Positions 43,516-52,427 of a stretch of DNA of 64,000 nt are shown here, piece by piece. Positions within the stretch are counted from its first letter, which is position 1, and each line of letters starts with the position of its first letter. The notes under the pieces are model-generated. The model worked only from the letters and a program-made list of their open reading frames with translations, did not search any database and was not told where the DNA came from. The DNA comes from [Clostridium] symbiosum. Lineage in GTDB: Bacteria > Bacillota > Clostridia > Lachnospirales > Lachnospiraceae. The DNA lies in contig CP143946.1 in the NCBI GenBank assembly GCA_036419695.1, forward strand, positions 1,324,001 to 1,388,000. The letters run 5' to 3'. The position numbers and the translations under genes are program-made.

Positions 43516-43708
43516 CCGTCCGGCGCAGGAAATTCATATATTTTCCGGATGCAGAGGGAAAATGAGGATAATAAAGGATCGGTCAGGGAAACATAGAAAC
43601 GGTGAGTAAAGGCACTGATTGTAACCCGTTTTCATACAATAATATATGCCATCGGGCACTTTTTGGAGGTAAAATATTATTTTTTTATAAATTAGTAATC
43701 ATTCCTAC

Positions 43709-43736
43709 TTGTATTTTCTGGATTTTACTATATAAT
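43709..43736 (+). promoter_or_regulatory. Predicted promoter of nifS-nifU-mnmA
   Basis: TTGTAT (43709-43714), 16-base spacer, TATAAT (43731-43736), about 64 bases before nifS. No IscR-like regulator gene precedes the operon. Confidence 0.6.
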
Positions 43737-43799
43737 AAGAAGCGTAGATGAAGCTTTTACCTTTATTACTACAAATAAGAAGAAAGGCGGATTTTTATT

Positions 43800-44993
43800 A
43801 TGAAACAGATTATTTATCTGGACAATGCAGCTACAACGAAGACGAGACCGGAGGTTGTAGAAGCGATGCTTCCGTATTTTACGGAATTTTACGGAAACCC
43901 ATCCTCCGTATATGATTTTTCTGCAGAGCCTAAGAAGGCGATTGCGGATGCGAGGGAGACGATTGCCGGAGCGCTCGGCGCAAAGGCGAATGAGATTTAC
44001 TTTACAAACGGCGGTACCGAGTCGGACAACTGGGCGCTCATTGCTACGGCAGAGGCCTATCAGGCGAAGGGAAACCATATTATTACTACTAAAATCGAAC
44101 ACCATGCGATTCTCCACACCTGCGAATATCTGGAAAGCCGCGGTTTTGAAGTGACTTACCTGGATGTGGATGAGTTTGGTGTTGTGAAATTAGATGATCT
44201 GAAGAAAGCGATCCGTCCTGAGACGATCCTGATTTCAGTTATGTTTGCCAATAATGAGATTGGAACAATCCAGCCAATCAAAGAAATCGGCGCGATTGCG
44301 AAGGAACACGGAATTCTGTTCCATACCGATGCGGTACAGGCATTTGGCCATGTTCCGATCAACGTGGATGAATGCCATATCGACATGTTAAGCTCCAGCG
44401 CCCATAAATTAAACGGACCGAGAGGCGTCGGTTTCCTGTATATCCGTACCGGAGTGAAGGCAAAGGCCTTTATCCACGGCGGAGCCCAGGAGAGAAAACG
44501 CCGCGGCGGCACAGAGAACACCCCGGGAATCGTGGGATTCGGCAAAGCGGTGGAGATTGCCATGGCCACGATGAAGGAGAGGACGGAGAAGGAGAGAGCT
44601 CTCAGGGATCACCTGATCGAGCGCGTGATGAAGGAAGTACCCTTTGTGCGCCTGAACGGCCATCCGTCCAAACGTCTTTCAAATAACACCAACTTTGCAT
44701 TCCAGTTTATCGAGGGCGAATCCCTGCTGATTATGCTGGACATGGACGGCATCTGCGGCTCCAGCGGTTCCGCCTGCACATCGGGCTCCCTGGATCCTTC
44801 ACACGTGCTTCTGGCAATCGGCCTTCCTCATGAGATTGCCCATGGTTCACTCCGTCTGACCCTGAATGACGAGATCACGATGGAACAGATTGATTTTACC
44901 GTGGAGAGCATCAAGAAAATTGTGGAGCGTTTAAGATCCATGTCTCCATTATATGAGGACTACATGAAGAGACAGGCAGTGGCGCACGCGTAA
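43800..44993 (+). CDS. nifS: Cysteine desulfurase (NifS/IscS type)
   Basis: 397 residues. PLP Lys203 in SSSAHKLNGPRGVGF and catalytic Cys326 in CGSSGSACTSGS on the mobile loop. It takes sulfur from cysteine for Fe-S clusters (NifU next) and for tRNA thiolation (MnmA next but one). The operon order nifS-nifU-mnmA is common in clostridia. Given the many Fe-S enzymes here (Hgd, NadA, Hcp), demand should be high. IscS would be an equally good name. Confidence 0.93.
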   Translation: MKQIIYLDNAATTKTRPEVVEAMLPYFTEFYGNPSSVYDFSAEPKKAIADARETIAGALGAKANEIYFTNGGTESDNWALIATAEAYQAKGNHIITTKIEHHAILHTCEYLESRGFEVTYLDVDEFGVVKLDDLKKAIRPETILISVMFANNEIGTIQPIKEIGAIAKEHGILFHTDAVQAFGHVPINVDECHIDMLSSSAHKLNGPRGVGFLYIRTGVKAKAFIHGGAQERKRRGGTENTPGIVGFGKAVEIAMATMKERTEKERALRDHLIERVMKEVPFVRLNGHPSKRLSNNTNFAFQFIEGESLLIMLDMDGICGSSGSACTSGSLDPSHVLLAIGLPHEIAHGSLRLTLNDEITMEQIDFTVESIKKIVERLRSMSPLYEDYMKRQAVAHA

Positions 44994-45104
44994 TGATTTT
45001 TTTATCCGCGGACCGTTGGAATTCAGGCAAAACCGCGGATAGAAACATAACAGGCGCCGCCACATGCATAAAATTTGAGATACGGGCTGAAAGGAGCAAA
45101 ATAC

Positions 45105-45542
45105 ATGTATTCAGAAAAGGTAATGGATCATTTCCAGAATCCGAGAAACGTCGGAGAGATAGAGAATGCAAGCGGAATGGGAACTGTCGGCAACGCGAAA
45201 TGCGGTGATATCATGAGGATTTACCTCGATATCGACGACAATCAGATCATCCGCGACGTCAAATTTAAAACGTTCGGCTGCGGGGCCGCAGTGGCTACCA
45301 GCAGCATGGCGACAGAACTCGTAAAGGGCAAATCCATACAGGAGGCAATGCAAATTACCAACAAAGCTGTGATGGAAGCACTTGACGGATTGCCCCCAGT
45401 TAAGGTACACTGTTCTTTGTTAGCAGAAGAAGCGATCCATGCTGCACTCTGGGATTATTCGGAGAAGCATGGCATTAAAATAGAAGGACTGACTAAGCCA
45501 AAGACAGATATCGGTGAGGAAGAAGTCGAAGAAGAGTACTGA
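45105..45542 (+). CDS. nifU: Fe-S cluster scaffold protein (NifU/IscU N-terminal type)
   Basis: 145 residues. Three cluster cysteines in KCGDIM, TFGCGAAVA and VHCSLLAEEA, with HFQNPRNVGEIENASG at the start. I use ATG 45105, 8 bases after AAAGGAG, not the upstream ATG at 45075. A short acidic tail ends the protein. mnmA begins 3 bases after its stop. Confidence 0.94.
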   Translation: MYSEKVMDHFQNPRNVGEIENASGMGTVGNAKCGDIMRIYLDIDDNQIIRDVKFKTFGCGAAVATSSMATELVKGKSIQEAMQITNKAVMEALDGLPPVKVHCSLLAEEAIHAALWDYSEKHGIKIEGLTKPKTDIGEEEVEEEY

Positions 45543-45545
45543 TAC

Positions 45546-46625
45546 ATGGAAAAGAAAAAAGTGGTAGTCGGCATGTCCGGAGGAGTAGACTCCTCCGTGG
45601 CGGCCTGGCTTTTGAAAGAACAGGGATATGACGTAATCGGCGTTACGATGCAGATATGGCAGGATGAAGAGCCGGAGGTTCAGGAAGAGAACGGAGGCTG
45701 CTGCGGCCTGAGCGCCGTGGACGACGCCAGAAGAGTGGCGGAGCGGCTTGAGATTCCCTACTACGTCATGAATTTTAAAAGAGAATTTAAAGAGAATGTA
45801 ATGGATTATTTCGTGCAGGAATATATCGAGGGGAAGACCCCCAATCCCTGCATTGCCTGCAACCGTTTTGTCAAATGGGAGTCGCTTCTGAAGAGAAGTA
45901 TGGATATCGGGGCCGACTACATCGCCACCGGCCATTACGCCAGAATCGAGAAACTGGAGAACGGCCGCTTTGCCCTGCGCAAATCTGCGACGGCGGCGAA
46001 GGACCAGACCTACGCGCTTTACAATCTGACCCAGCATCAGCTTGCCCATACGCTCATGCCGGTTGGTGAATATACAAAAGATGAGATACGCGCAATTGCG
46101 GAGAAAATCGGGCTGACAGTAGCGAATAAGCCGGACAGCCAGGAGATTTGTTTCATTCCGGATCACGATTACGCCAAATTTATTGAAGAAAATACCGATT
46201 GCCATCTACCGGAAGGCAATTTTGTAGATAAAGACGGCAACATACTGGGCCGTCACCAGGGCATTACCCATTATACGGTCGGACAGAGGAAGGGACTGAA
46301 CCTTGCCATGGGCCGTCCCGTATTTGTGACGGCAATCCGCCCGGAGACAAATGAAGTAGTAATAGGAGACAATGAAGACGTTTTTTCCAGAAGACTTACC
46401 TGCAGTAAGCTGAACTGGATGGCAGTGGACGGACTTCCCGGGGAGGGGATGAAAGTGACTGCCAAGATTCGTTACAGCCATAAGGGCGCACCCTGCATGA
46501 TCCGAATGATTGGTGAGGATCTGGTGGAGTGCGTATTTGACGATCCACAGAGAGCTGCAACGCCGGGACAGGCCGTGGTGTTTTACGATGGGGAATACGT
46601 GGTCGGAGGAGGAACTATTTTATGA
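45546..46625 (+). CDS. mnmA: tRNA-specific 2-thiouridylase
   Basis: 359 residues. ATP-pyrophosphatase loop VVVGMSGGVDSSVAAWLL; catalytic cysteines Cys102 (NPCIACN) and Cys202 (SQEICFIPD). It puts sulfur on U34 of Lys, Glu and Gln tRNAs, using sulfur from the desulfurase two genes upstream. tRNA-Lys(TTT) and tRNA-Gln(TTG) are both encoded at about 25 kb. Confidence 0.96.
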   Translation: MEKKKVVVGMSGGVDSSVAAWLLKEQGYDVIGVTMQIWQDEEPEVQEENGGCCGLSAVDDARRVAERLEIPYYVMNFKREFKENVMDYFVQEYIEGKTPNPCIACNRFVKWESLLKRSMDIGADYIATGHYARIEKLENGRFALRKSATAAKDQTYALYNLTQHQLAHTLMPVGEYTKDEIRAIAEKIGLTVANKPDSQEICFIPDHDYAKFIEENTDCHLPEGNFVDKDGNILGRHQGITHYTVGQRKGLNLAMGRPVFVTAIRPETNEVVIGDNEDVFSRRLTCSKLNWMAVDGLPGEGMKVTAKIRYSHKGAPCMIRMIGEDLVECVFDDPQRAATPGQAVVFYDGEYVVGGGTIL

Positions 46626-47860
46626 TAAAATCAGCAGGACGCAGGGGGGCGGCAGTACTGCTTGGTCTATTCCTGATGGCTTCTTCCGTGGCGGGCTGCG
46701 GCGGCAAGTATGAACCGATTACTTTGCAGGCGCAGGAAACCCAGGCTTCGGAGGAGGAGAGTGGGCAGATTCCGGCCGGGAGCGGCACGGATGACGGCAA
46801 TTCTCAGGATATGGCAGAAAAAGCAAATCAGGATCGGATGCTTGTGCTGGGGGATGCACAGGGCGAACAGGCGGCGGAAGAAGCCGACGGCGCCGCGGTG
46901 GCGGAGATGAGCTCGCTTGAGAATGAGCGTACGACCGCCAACGGTTTTACAGATGTGGACGAAACCGTTTTTGTGGTGGAGGATCACGTCAATCTTAGAA
47001 AGGGATGCGGAACGGAATTCAGTATCGTGACACAGCTTAAGACCGGCGACAGCATCAAAAGGACCGGTTACAGCGACGGATGGAGCAGAGTCATATATAA
47101 GGACACCACATGCTACGTGATGTCGGATTTCCTCTCCACGCAGGATCCTTCGGGAGAGAACGGGGAGAATGTGATGGCTCTTGAGAACCAGCCCGCTCCG
47201 GCCAGTGCCGACGGTTCGGCTGCCGTGAGCAACGGCCGCATTGTGGCGATTGATGCGGGACATCAGGCAAAGGGCAACAATGAAAAAGAACCAATCGGAC
47301 CGGGGTCTTCCACGATGAAGGCCAAAGTGGCGTCCGGTGCGGAGGGAATCAGCACAAAGCTACCGGAATACAAGCTGACGCTGTCGGTGTCCAAGAAGCT
47401 TAAGAGGATTTTGGAGGAGCGCGGCTATCAAGTGGTTATGATCCGTGAGACCAACGATGTGAATCTGAGCAATGCGGAGAGGGCGGAGATCGCCAATCAG
47501 AGCGGAGCCTCCATCTTTGTCCGTGTCCATGCCAATTCCCTGGATAACAACAGTGTCCACGGAACGCTGGCCATGTGCCAGACATCGGGGAATCCTTACA
47601 ACGGAAACCTTCATGACCAGAGCTATTCCCTTTCCAAGAAGATCACGGACTATGTCTGCGCCGCGACCGGTTTCAAGAACCGGGGCGTGCAGGAGACGGA
47701 CAGTATGAGCGGCATAAACTGGTGTACTATCCCGGTGTCCATTGTAGAGATGGGATTCATGAGCAACCCGGAGGAAGACCAGAAGATGGCGCAGGAGGAC
47801 TATCAGGAGCTGATAGCAGCTGGTATTGCCAATGGAATTGACGCTTATTTTGGACAGTAA
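46622..47860 (+). CDS. N-acetylmuramoyl-L-alanine amidase lipoprotein with SH3 domain
   Basis: 412 residues. Lipoprotein signal with lipobox SVAGC (Cys26), a low-complexity acidic linker (about 35-115), a bacterial SH3 domain (about 117-176, DHVNLRKGCGTEFSIVTQLK) and a C-terminal Amidase_3 domain from about 203. Zn-site features IVAIDAGHQ, a Glu in KLPEYKLTLSV, and FVRVHANS are visible. It cleaves peptidoglycan peptides outside the membrane. The start overlaps the mnmA stop (ATGA), an odd partner for a tRNA enzyme. The family 2 repeat lies just downstream. Confidence 0.92.
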   Translation: MIKSAGRRGAAVLLGLFLMASSVAGCGGKYEPITLQAQETQASEEESGQIPAGSGTDDGNSQDMAEKANQDRMLVLGDAQGEQAAEEADGAAVAEMSSLENERTTANGFTDVDETVFVVEDHVNLRKGCGTEFSIVTQLKTGDSIKRTGYSDGWSRVIYKDTTCYVMSDFLSTQDPSGENGENVMALENQPAPASADGSAAVSNGRIVAIDAGHQAKGNNEKEPIGPGSSTMKAKVASGAEGISTKLPEYKLTLSVSKKLKRILEERGYQVVMIRETNDVNLSNAERAEIANQSGASIFVRVHANSLDNNSVHGTLAMCQTSGNPYNGNLHDQSYSLSKKITDYVCAATGFKNRGVQETDSMSGINWCTIPVSIVEMGFMSNPEEDQKMAQEDYQELIAAGIANGIDAYFGQ

Positions 47861-47875
47861 TGGAGTTGAAAATCC

Positions 47876-48062
47876 TTTAAAAGTTACTGTTCACACCGCC
47901 TTACGCTGTGAACAATAACACGCTTCGCGATGCATAGAAATGGCAAAGAACACCATTGATTGTAATGAAAAGTCCGCATCGCGCCGCAGAACTCGGGATT
48001 TTCACGAAAAGCACGTGAAAACACCTCACGGAATACATCCCGAGTGAACAGTAACCTTTAAA
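47876..48062 (-). repeat. Family 2 MITE-like element, complete copy Y
   Basis: 187 bases with inverted ends TTTAAAAGTTACTGTTCAC and GTGAACAGTAACCTTTAAA (18 of 19 paired; inner 12 perfect). The interior, read on the minus strand, holds ATTCCGTGAGGTGTTTTCAC, CGTGAAAATCCCGAG and CGGCGCGATGCGG, shared with copy X at 43405. It starts 16 bases after the amidase stop. There is no transposase and no credible reading frame. Confidence 0.75.
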
Positions 48063-48167
48063 AAGACAACAGAAAAGACAGAACAAAAAAAGGATGACAA
48101 ATTTCAAAATATCTAGTATAATATCAGAGGTGCAGTTGTCGGATAAGGCCGCTGCATCTTGTAATGT

Positions 48168-48255
48168 GGAGATGTACCCAAGTGGCTGAAGGGTCCGCAC
48201 TCGAAATGCGGTAGGTCGGGTAACCGGCGCGAGGGTTCAAATCCCTCCATCTCCG
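48168..48255 (+). tRNA. tRNA-Ser (anticodon CGA)
   Basis: 88 bases with the long variable arm of tRNA-Ser: acceptor GGAGATG/CATCTCC, anticodon loop CTCGAAA, T-arm GAGGGTTCAAATCCCTC. CCA is not encoded. A TATAAT-like box (TATAAT at about 48118) lies 45 bases upstream. Confidence 0.96.
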
Positions 48256-48302
48256 TTTTATAACGGTAACCTGTCTGCGAAGAGAAGAGGTTATCGACAT
48301 TC

Positions 48303-48356
48303 AAAAAAAGCTGCGTTGCAGTTCTGTGGATACAGAAGTGCGGCGCAGCTTTTTTT
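48303..48356 (+). terminator. Terminator of tRNA-Ser
   Basis: AAAAAAAGCTGCG pairs with CGCAGCTTTTTTT, with an inner stem CAGTTCTGT / ACAGAAGTG. Confidence 0.88.
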
Positions 48357-48507
48357 GTGGATAACTTTATGATTTACGTTAGATTTAACTTTATGTTTAA
48401 TACTGTGAGATAAAAATATGACAAGATTCCGGAAAAAGAATGAATGGGAAAATATGGTCAATAATCTACTATATGGGATAAGACAGAATCAGCAGCAGCC
48501 CGCCCGG

Positions 48508-48547
48508 AAAAACAGGCAATGCCTCAGAATATCCGACGGCACTGCCT
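48508..48547 (-). terminator. Terminator of the 50-residue gene
   Basis: On the minus strand CAGGCAGTGCC pairs with GGCATTGCCTG (one G-T pair) and is followed by TTTTTCC, about 70 bases after the stop. A second hairpin (CCGGTACCGGAAAAG / CTTTTTCCGGTATCCGG) lies between. Confidence 0.65.
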
Positions 48548-48617
48548 GCCCAATCAGATACCGGATACCGGAAAAAGTCTGGTTTATCAGATCTTTTCCG
48601 GTACCGGTGTCCGGGCG

Positions 48618-48770
48618 TCAGTTTTCACCTTCCGCCACGATCTCTTCTAATACTTTGATTAAATCAAAGATATTTTCCAACCGGACATTGCGTTCCAGAA
48701 TCGAATTTTTCAAATCAACAGACAGCGATTCGAATTTTTCCTGGACTGCCGGAGCTACATAGGATGCCAT
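48618..48770 (-). CDS. Small acidic helical protein, 50 residues
   Basis: ATG 48770 follows GAGGTGATAAT. The protein begins MASYVAPAVQEKFESLSVDL and continues KNSILERN, VRLENIFDLIKVLEEIVAEG, EN: amphipathic helices, acidic, no membrane segment. A terminator-like hairpin follows. I recall similar small unassigned proteins in other Lachnospiraceae, from memory only. The plus-strand frame across it (48418-48762) is Ser/Arg/Thr-rich and looks like a shadow. Function unknown. Confidence 0.68.
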   Translation of the reverse strand: MASYVAPAVQEKFESLSVDLKNSILERNVRLENIFDLIKVLEEIVAEGEN

Positions 48771-48963
48771 ATTATCACCTCATTGATAGGTTGTCACGTA
48801 AGAGATAAAAATATGCAGAAATATTGCAAATTATGGTTATTATTTACGGGAAGAATTGAATGATGTGTATTACTGTCTGCAGCATGGCGCTTTTTGGACG
48901 GATGTGAACAGTAAAAAAGAATATGGAAAAGTCGTGTCATAAATAGAGAAGGAGACAATGGAA

Positions 48964-49512
48964 ATGAACATAGAATCAGGAATTTTATCGGCAGCCGTGA
49001 CACTTGTAATCGCAGTTTTAAACTGTTTTTACGGTTACCGGCTAAAAGAATTGTGGATTGGCCTGTCGGGCTTTCTGGTGGGAGCGCTGTTCGGAGGCAA
49101 TATTGCGTGGAAACTGAGCGGAAGCGGCTGGATCACTGCGCTGGCGGCTCTGATTGCGGGATTTGTGGTGGTGGCGGCCGCATTCCGTCTGTATCTTGCG
49201 GGGATTTTTATCCTGGCTTTTCTGATGGTATTTGAAACAGGAAAAATCCTGATGCAGGAAGAGGGAGTTCTCCTGGTTCTGCTGCCTGCGATTCTGGGGG
49301 CGGCCGCCGGATTTCTGGCAATGAAATTTACGAAAGTGGTTCTGATACTGACGACCGCGCTGGGCGGCGGTTTTTCCATCATGGACAGCAGCATGAGAAT
49401 GATAAATGTACAGCACACGGGATTTACCCTCCTGTCGACCGTGGTGGTGGGGCTGACGTTTGCGGTGATCGGGGCCGGCGTTCAGTTTTGCGCCACGGCA
49501 AAAGGCAGATGA
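48964..49512 (+). CDS. Membrane protein, DUF4203/TMEM198-like
   Basis: 182 residues with about six to seven hydrophobic helices and Gly-rich packing (FLVGALFGGNIAWKL, GAAAGFLAMKFTKVVLI, TTALGGGFSIM). It resembles the DUF4203 class of small multi-pass proteins. ATG 48964 is 8 bases after GGAGA; ATG 48958 is too close. No signal peptide. Function unknown. The stop codon lies inside a bidirectional terminator. Confidence 0.75.
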   Translation: MNIESGILSAAVTLVIAVLNCFYGYRLKELWIGLSGFLVGALFGGNIAWKLSGSGWITALAALIAGFVVVAAAFRLYLAGIFILAFLMVFETGKILMQEEGVLLVLLPAILGAAAGFLAMKFTKVVLILTTALGGGFSIMDSSMRMINVQHTGFTLLSTVVVGLTFAVIGAGVQFCATAKGR

Positions 49513-49550
49513 AACATTCCGTTTCCGGTTTTTATGTTTCATCTGCCTTT
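49501..49550. terminator. Bidirectional terminator between the membrane protein and hcp
   Basis: AAAGGCAGATGAAACA pairs perfectly with TGTTTCATCTGCCTTT across an 18-base loop. It includes the TGA stop of the plus-strand gene. Confidence 0.85.
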
Positions 49551-49623
49551 GATAGACATGTGCCGTTAAACCCGCGCCGCTTATTTTCTATGCCGGAATA
49601 CGCCGGATGACGGGGAGCCGGTC

Positions 49624-51219
49624 TTATTTTCCAAGTATCTTCTTTAAATCCTCTTCCGGAGTCCCGGTCGGTGAAATGTGGAAGTTCTCAACGAGATAAT
49701 TCAGCACATTTTCAGAGAGGAAAGCGGGGAGCGTCGGCCCCAGGTAAATTCCCTGTATGCCCAGATGAAGCAGTGACAGCAGAATGCAGACCGCTTTCTG
49801 TTCATACCAGGACAGCACCAGGGTCAACGGAAGTTCGTTGACGCCGCAGCCGAAGGCATCCGACAGGGCCAAAGCCACCTTGACGGCGCTGTAGGCATCG
49901 TTACACTGTCCCATATCCATCAGGCGGGGAAGTCCGGCCACCGTTCCTAAATCCAGATCATTGAACCGGTATTTGCCGCAGGCCAGGGTGAGAATCACGC
50001 TGTCGGCAGGGGCCTGTTTTACGAAGTCGGTGTAGTAATTCCTTCCCGGGCGCGCTCCGTCGCAGCCACCCACGAGGAAGAAATGGCTGATATCGCCGGA
50101 TTTTACGGCCTCCACCACCTTATCTGCCACGGAAAGAACGGTTCCATGGCCAAAACCTGTCGTCACCTCTTTTCCTCCGTTCATGCCTGTGAATTCCCGG
50201 TCTTCCTCATACCCGCCGAGTTCCAGGGCTTTTTCAATGACGGGGGTAAAATCTTTATCATCCCCGATGTGGACAAGTCCCGGCCAGGCCACAACTTCAG
50301 TCGTAAATACACGGTCGGAGTAGCTTTCTTTTACCGGCATCAGGCAGTTGGTGGTGAAAAGTACGGGAGCCGGGATACCTGCAAATTCCTTCTGCTGGTT
50401 CTGCCATGCCGTGCCGAAATTTCCTTTCAGATGGGAATATTTTTTCAGGAGAGGATAGGAATGGGCCGGGAGCATTTCACCATGGGTGTAGATATTGATG
50501 CCTCTTCCCTCCGTCTGTTCAAGCAGCAGTTTCAGGTCGTATAAATCGTGGCCGCTGATGACGATAAACGGGCCTTTTTCCACGGTAAGGGAGACCGTGG
50601 TAGGAGCCGGGGTTCCAAAGGATTCCGTATTCGCACGGTCCAACATCTCCATACAGCGTAAATTTACTTCGCCCGTCTCCATCACAATGGGGAGCAGTTC
50701 ATCCATGCCCCAATCCTCGCCGATGGCGAAGAGGGCCTTTAAAAAGAAGCGGTTGACCGTGTCGTCGCTGTATCCCAGTACCATGGCATGGTAGGCATAG
50801 GCCGCCATCCCCCGGATACCGAACAGAATCAGGGATTTCAGGGAACGGATGTCTTCATCGGCATTCCAGAGGCTGTTCATGCCGTAATCGCTGTTATGGC
50901 CGCAGGGGGAACCGCAGGCACTACAGCCGGGCACGATGGAATCCTTTTCTTCCCGCACCTGTTTTATCATCTGCCGGATGGAATCCTCATCAAAACTTAC
51001 GTTGGTAACGGTGGTAAAAAGTCCCTTCAAAATAATCCGGCAGGTCCTATCCGTGACCGGATTGCCGGAACAGGATCTGGCAAGGCCGATCAGGGCGCCG
51101 GTCAGTTCATCCTGAAGTCCGGCCACAGAAGCCGTTTTACCGCAGACACCGGCCCTGCCGGTACAGCCGCTGCATCCGGCGGTCTGTTCGCACTGAAAAC
51201 AAAACATTTTATCGTTCAT
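49624..51219 (-). CDS. hcp: Hybrid cluster protein (hydroxylamine reductase / NO reductase)
   Basis: 531 residues. N-terminal cysteines in CFQCEQTAGCSGCTGRAGVC are spaced CX2C-X8-C-X5-C, the pattern of strict anaerobes. Ligands of the hybrid Fe-S-O cluster appear in EQTEGRGINIYTHGEMLPAH and VGGCDGARPGRNYY. It detoxifies NO and hydroxylamine. Last gene of a three-gene minus-strand operon behind an Fe-S protein and a cupin, opposite a Crp/Fnr regulator. Confidence 0.96.
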   Translation of the reverse strand: MNDKMFCFQCEQTAGCSGCTGRAGVCGKTASVAGLQDELTGALIGLARSCSGNPVTDRTCRIILKGLFTTVTNVSFDEDSIRQMIKQVREEKDSIVPGCSACGSPCGHNSDYGMNSLWNADEDIRSLKSLILFGIRGMAAYAYHAMVLGYSDDTVNRFFLKALFAIGEDWGMDELLPIVMETGEVNLRCMEMLDRANTESFGTPAPTTVSLTVEKGPFIVISGHDLYDLKLLLEQTEGRGINIYTHGEMLPAHSYPLLKKYSHLKGNFGTAWQNQQKEFAGIPAPVLFTTNCLMPVKESYSDRVFTTEVVAWPGLVHIGDDKDFTPVIEKALELGGYEEDREFTGMNGGKEVTTGFGHGTVLSVADKVVEAVKSGDISHFFLVGGCDGARPGRNYYTDFVKQAPADSVILTLACGKYRFNDLDLGTVAGLPRLMDMGQCNDAYSAVKVALALSDAFGCGVNELPLTLVLSWYEQKAVCILLSLLHLGIQGIYLGPTLPAFLSENVLNYLVENFHISPTGTPEEDLKKILGK

Positions 51220-51270
51220 CTATTTTTCTCCTTTTTATGCTGATATGACTGATGTGATGAGAGAAGCCTG

Positions 51271-51624
51271 CTACGCTTCTTTATTAAATGGGAAAACTAC
51301 AACAAGAAGCATCTTGAACGGTTCCTCCGCATACACGGCATGGGGCTTTTTGGCCGGCATGACCAGAGTTTCCCCTGTGTTCAGGACGTGGATTTTGCCA
51401 TCTACGGTAAACCGGCCGGTTCCTTCGAGTACGGTGACCATCGCATCTCCTTCGGAATCGTGGGTGCTGATTTCTTCATCCTTGTCAAAGGCGAAGAGCG
51501 TGATGCTGACGGCGCTGTTCTGAGCCAGGGTTTTGCTGACTATCTGTCCCGGCTGAGTTGTGACCTGACCGCACAAAGTAACGGCTTCCTCATGGGCGAT
51601 ATTTTTTATATAGGGATATTTCAT
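51271..51624 (-). CDS. Small cupin-domain protein
   Basis: 117 residues, one cupin barrel. Motif 1 is near STHDSEGDAMVTVLEGTGRF and motif 2 near LVMPAKKPHAVYAEEPF, with His residues that could hold a metal. GGAG precedes the ATG. It is the middle gene of the hcp operon. Similar cupins accompany hcp in other clostridia as far as I recall. It might sense or handle a nitrosative-stress product; that is inference. Confidence 0.88.
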   Translation of the reverse strand: MKYPYIKNIAHEEAVTLCGQVTTQPGQIVSKTLAQNSAVSITLFAFDKDEEISTHDSEGDAMVTVLEGTGRFTVDGKIHVLNTGETLVMPAKKPHAVYAEEPFKMLLVVVFPFNKEA

Positions 51625-51680
51625 GTTTTTCTCCTTTCACATGGAATCTGCATAGAATTAAGTTACCGTTTACTCTACGT

Positions 51681-52325
51681 TCAGTCCAGTATCCTGCCGT
51701 CGGTTGAGATGGTTACAACCTGCCATGGAATGAATTTTCCGCTGGCCTGGAGCGCATTTTTCGCCGCGTGTTCGATTCCGCCGCAGCACGGAACTTCCAT
51801 GCGCACTACGGTGACACTCTTAATATCGTTGTTCCTGATAATTTCCGTCAGCTTCTCCGAGTAGTCCACGGAATCCAGCTTCGGACAGCCGATCAGGGTG
51901 ATTTTGCCTTTGATAAACTCGTTATGGAAATTGGCATAGGCATAGGCGGTACAGTCCGCTGCAATTAAGAGCTTCGCTCCGTCAAAATAAGGCGCCCTGA
52001 CCGGAACAAGTTTAATCTGAACCGGCCACTGAGATAACTGACTTACCGGGACCGGGGAGCAGGAACAGGAGGCCGTATCGGCAGCTGCAGCGGCCGCTCT
52101 TGCCTTAACGGCCGCTTCATCGTAGGGCGCCGCCTCTCTTTCTTCAAATGTAATGGCGCCTGTCGGACAGGCCGGGAGACAGTCCCCAAGACCATCACAG
52201 TAATCGTCCTTTAAAAGCTTTGCCTTTCCATCCACCATCCCGATGGCCCCTTCATGGCAGGCAGCGGCGCAGATACCACAGCCGTTACATTTTTCTTCAT
52301 TGATTTTTATAATTCTTCTTATCAT
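51681..52325 (-). CDS. Two-[4Fe-4S] ferredoxin-like protein with a C-terminal thioredoxin-like or Cys-containing domain
   Basis: 214 residues. Two ferredoxin motifs (CNGCGICAAACHEGAI and CDGLGDCLPACPTGAI) in the first 60 residues, then an Ala-rich linker (about 75-95). A domain follows with DGAKLLIAADCTAYAYANFH, GCPKLDS and MEVPCCGGIEHAAKNAL. It is first gene of the hcp operon and the obvious electron donor to Hcp. The conserved cysteines of the C-terminal part may hold another metal site. Confidence 0.9.
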   Translation of the reverse strand: MIRRIIKINEEKCNGCGICAAACHEGAIGMVDGKAKLLKDDYCDGLGDCLPACPTGAITFEEREAAPYDEAAVKARAAAAAADTASCSCSPVPVSQLSQWPVQIKLVPVRAPYFDGAKLLIAADCTAYAYANFHNEFIKGKITLIGCPKLDSVDYSEKLTEIIRNNDIKSVTVVRMEVPCCGGIEHAAKNALQASGKFIPWQVVTISTDGRILD

Positions 52326-52383
52326 AATAATTCCTCACTTTCTGAACCGGTTATATAACAGCAAGTTCTTTTTCCTGTACCTC

Positions 52384-52412
52384 TTGAACTTGTGGTTACA
52401 GTATATTAAAAT
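52384..52412 (+). promoter_or_regulatory. Predicted promoter of the Crp/Fnr gene
   Basis: TTGAAC (52384-52389), 17-base spacer, TAAAAT (52407-52412). The palindrome at 52428 would lie at about +9 to +22, suggesting self-repression. Confidence 0.5.
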
Positions 52413-52427
52413 GATTGCAATATGTCT

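Noticed and set aside
43377..43565. 62-codon frame upstream of nifS
   Set aside because: TTG start without a ribosome-binding site, and its middle is family 2 repeat sequence.
47901..48200. 99-codon minus-strand frame (GYCSLGMYSVRCFHVLFVKI) after the amidase gene
   Set aside because: It is a translation of the MITE-like family 2 element and runs into tRNA-Ser upstream sequence.
48418..48762. 114-codon plus-strand frame after tRNA-Ser
   Set aside because: Composition is unlike a protein (Ser/Arg/Thr-rich), and it covers the terminators and full length of the better-supported 50-residue minus-strand gene.
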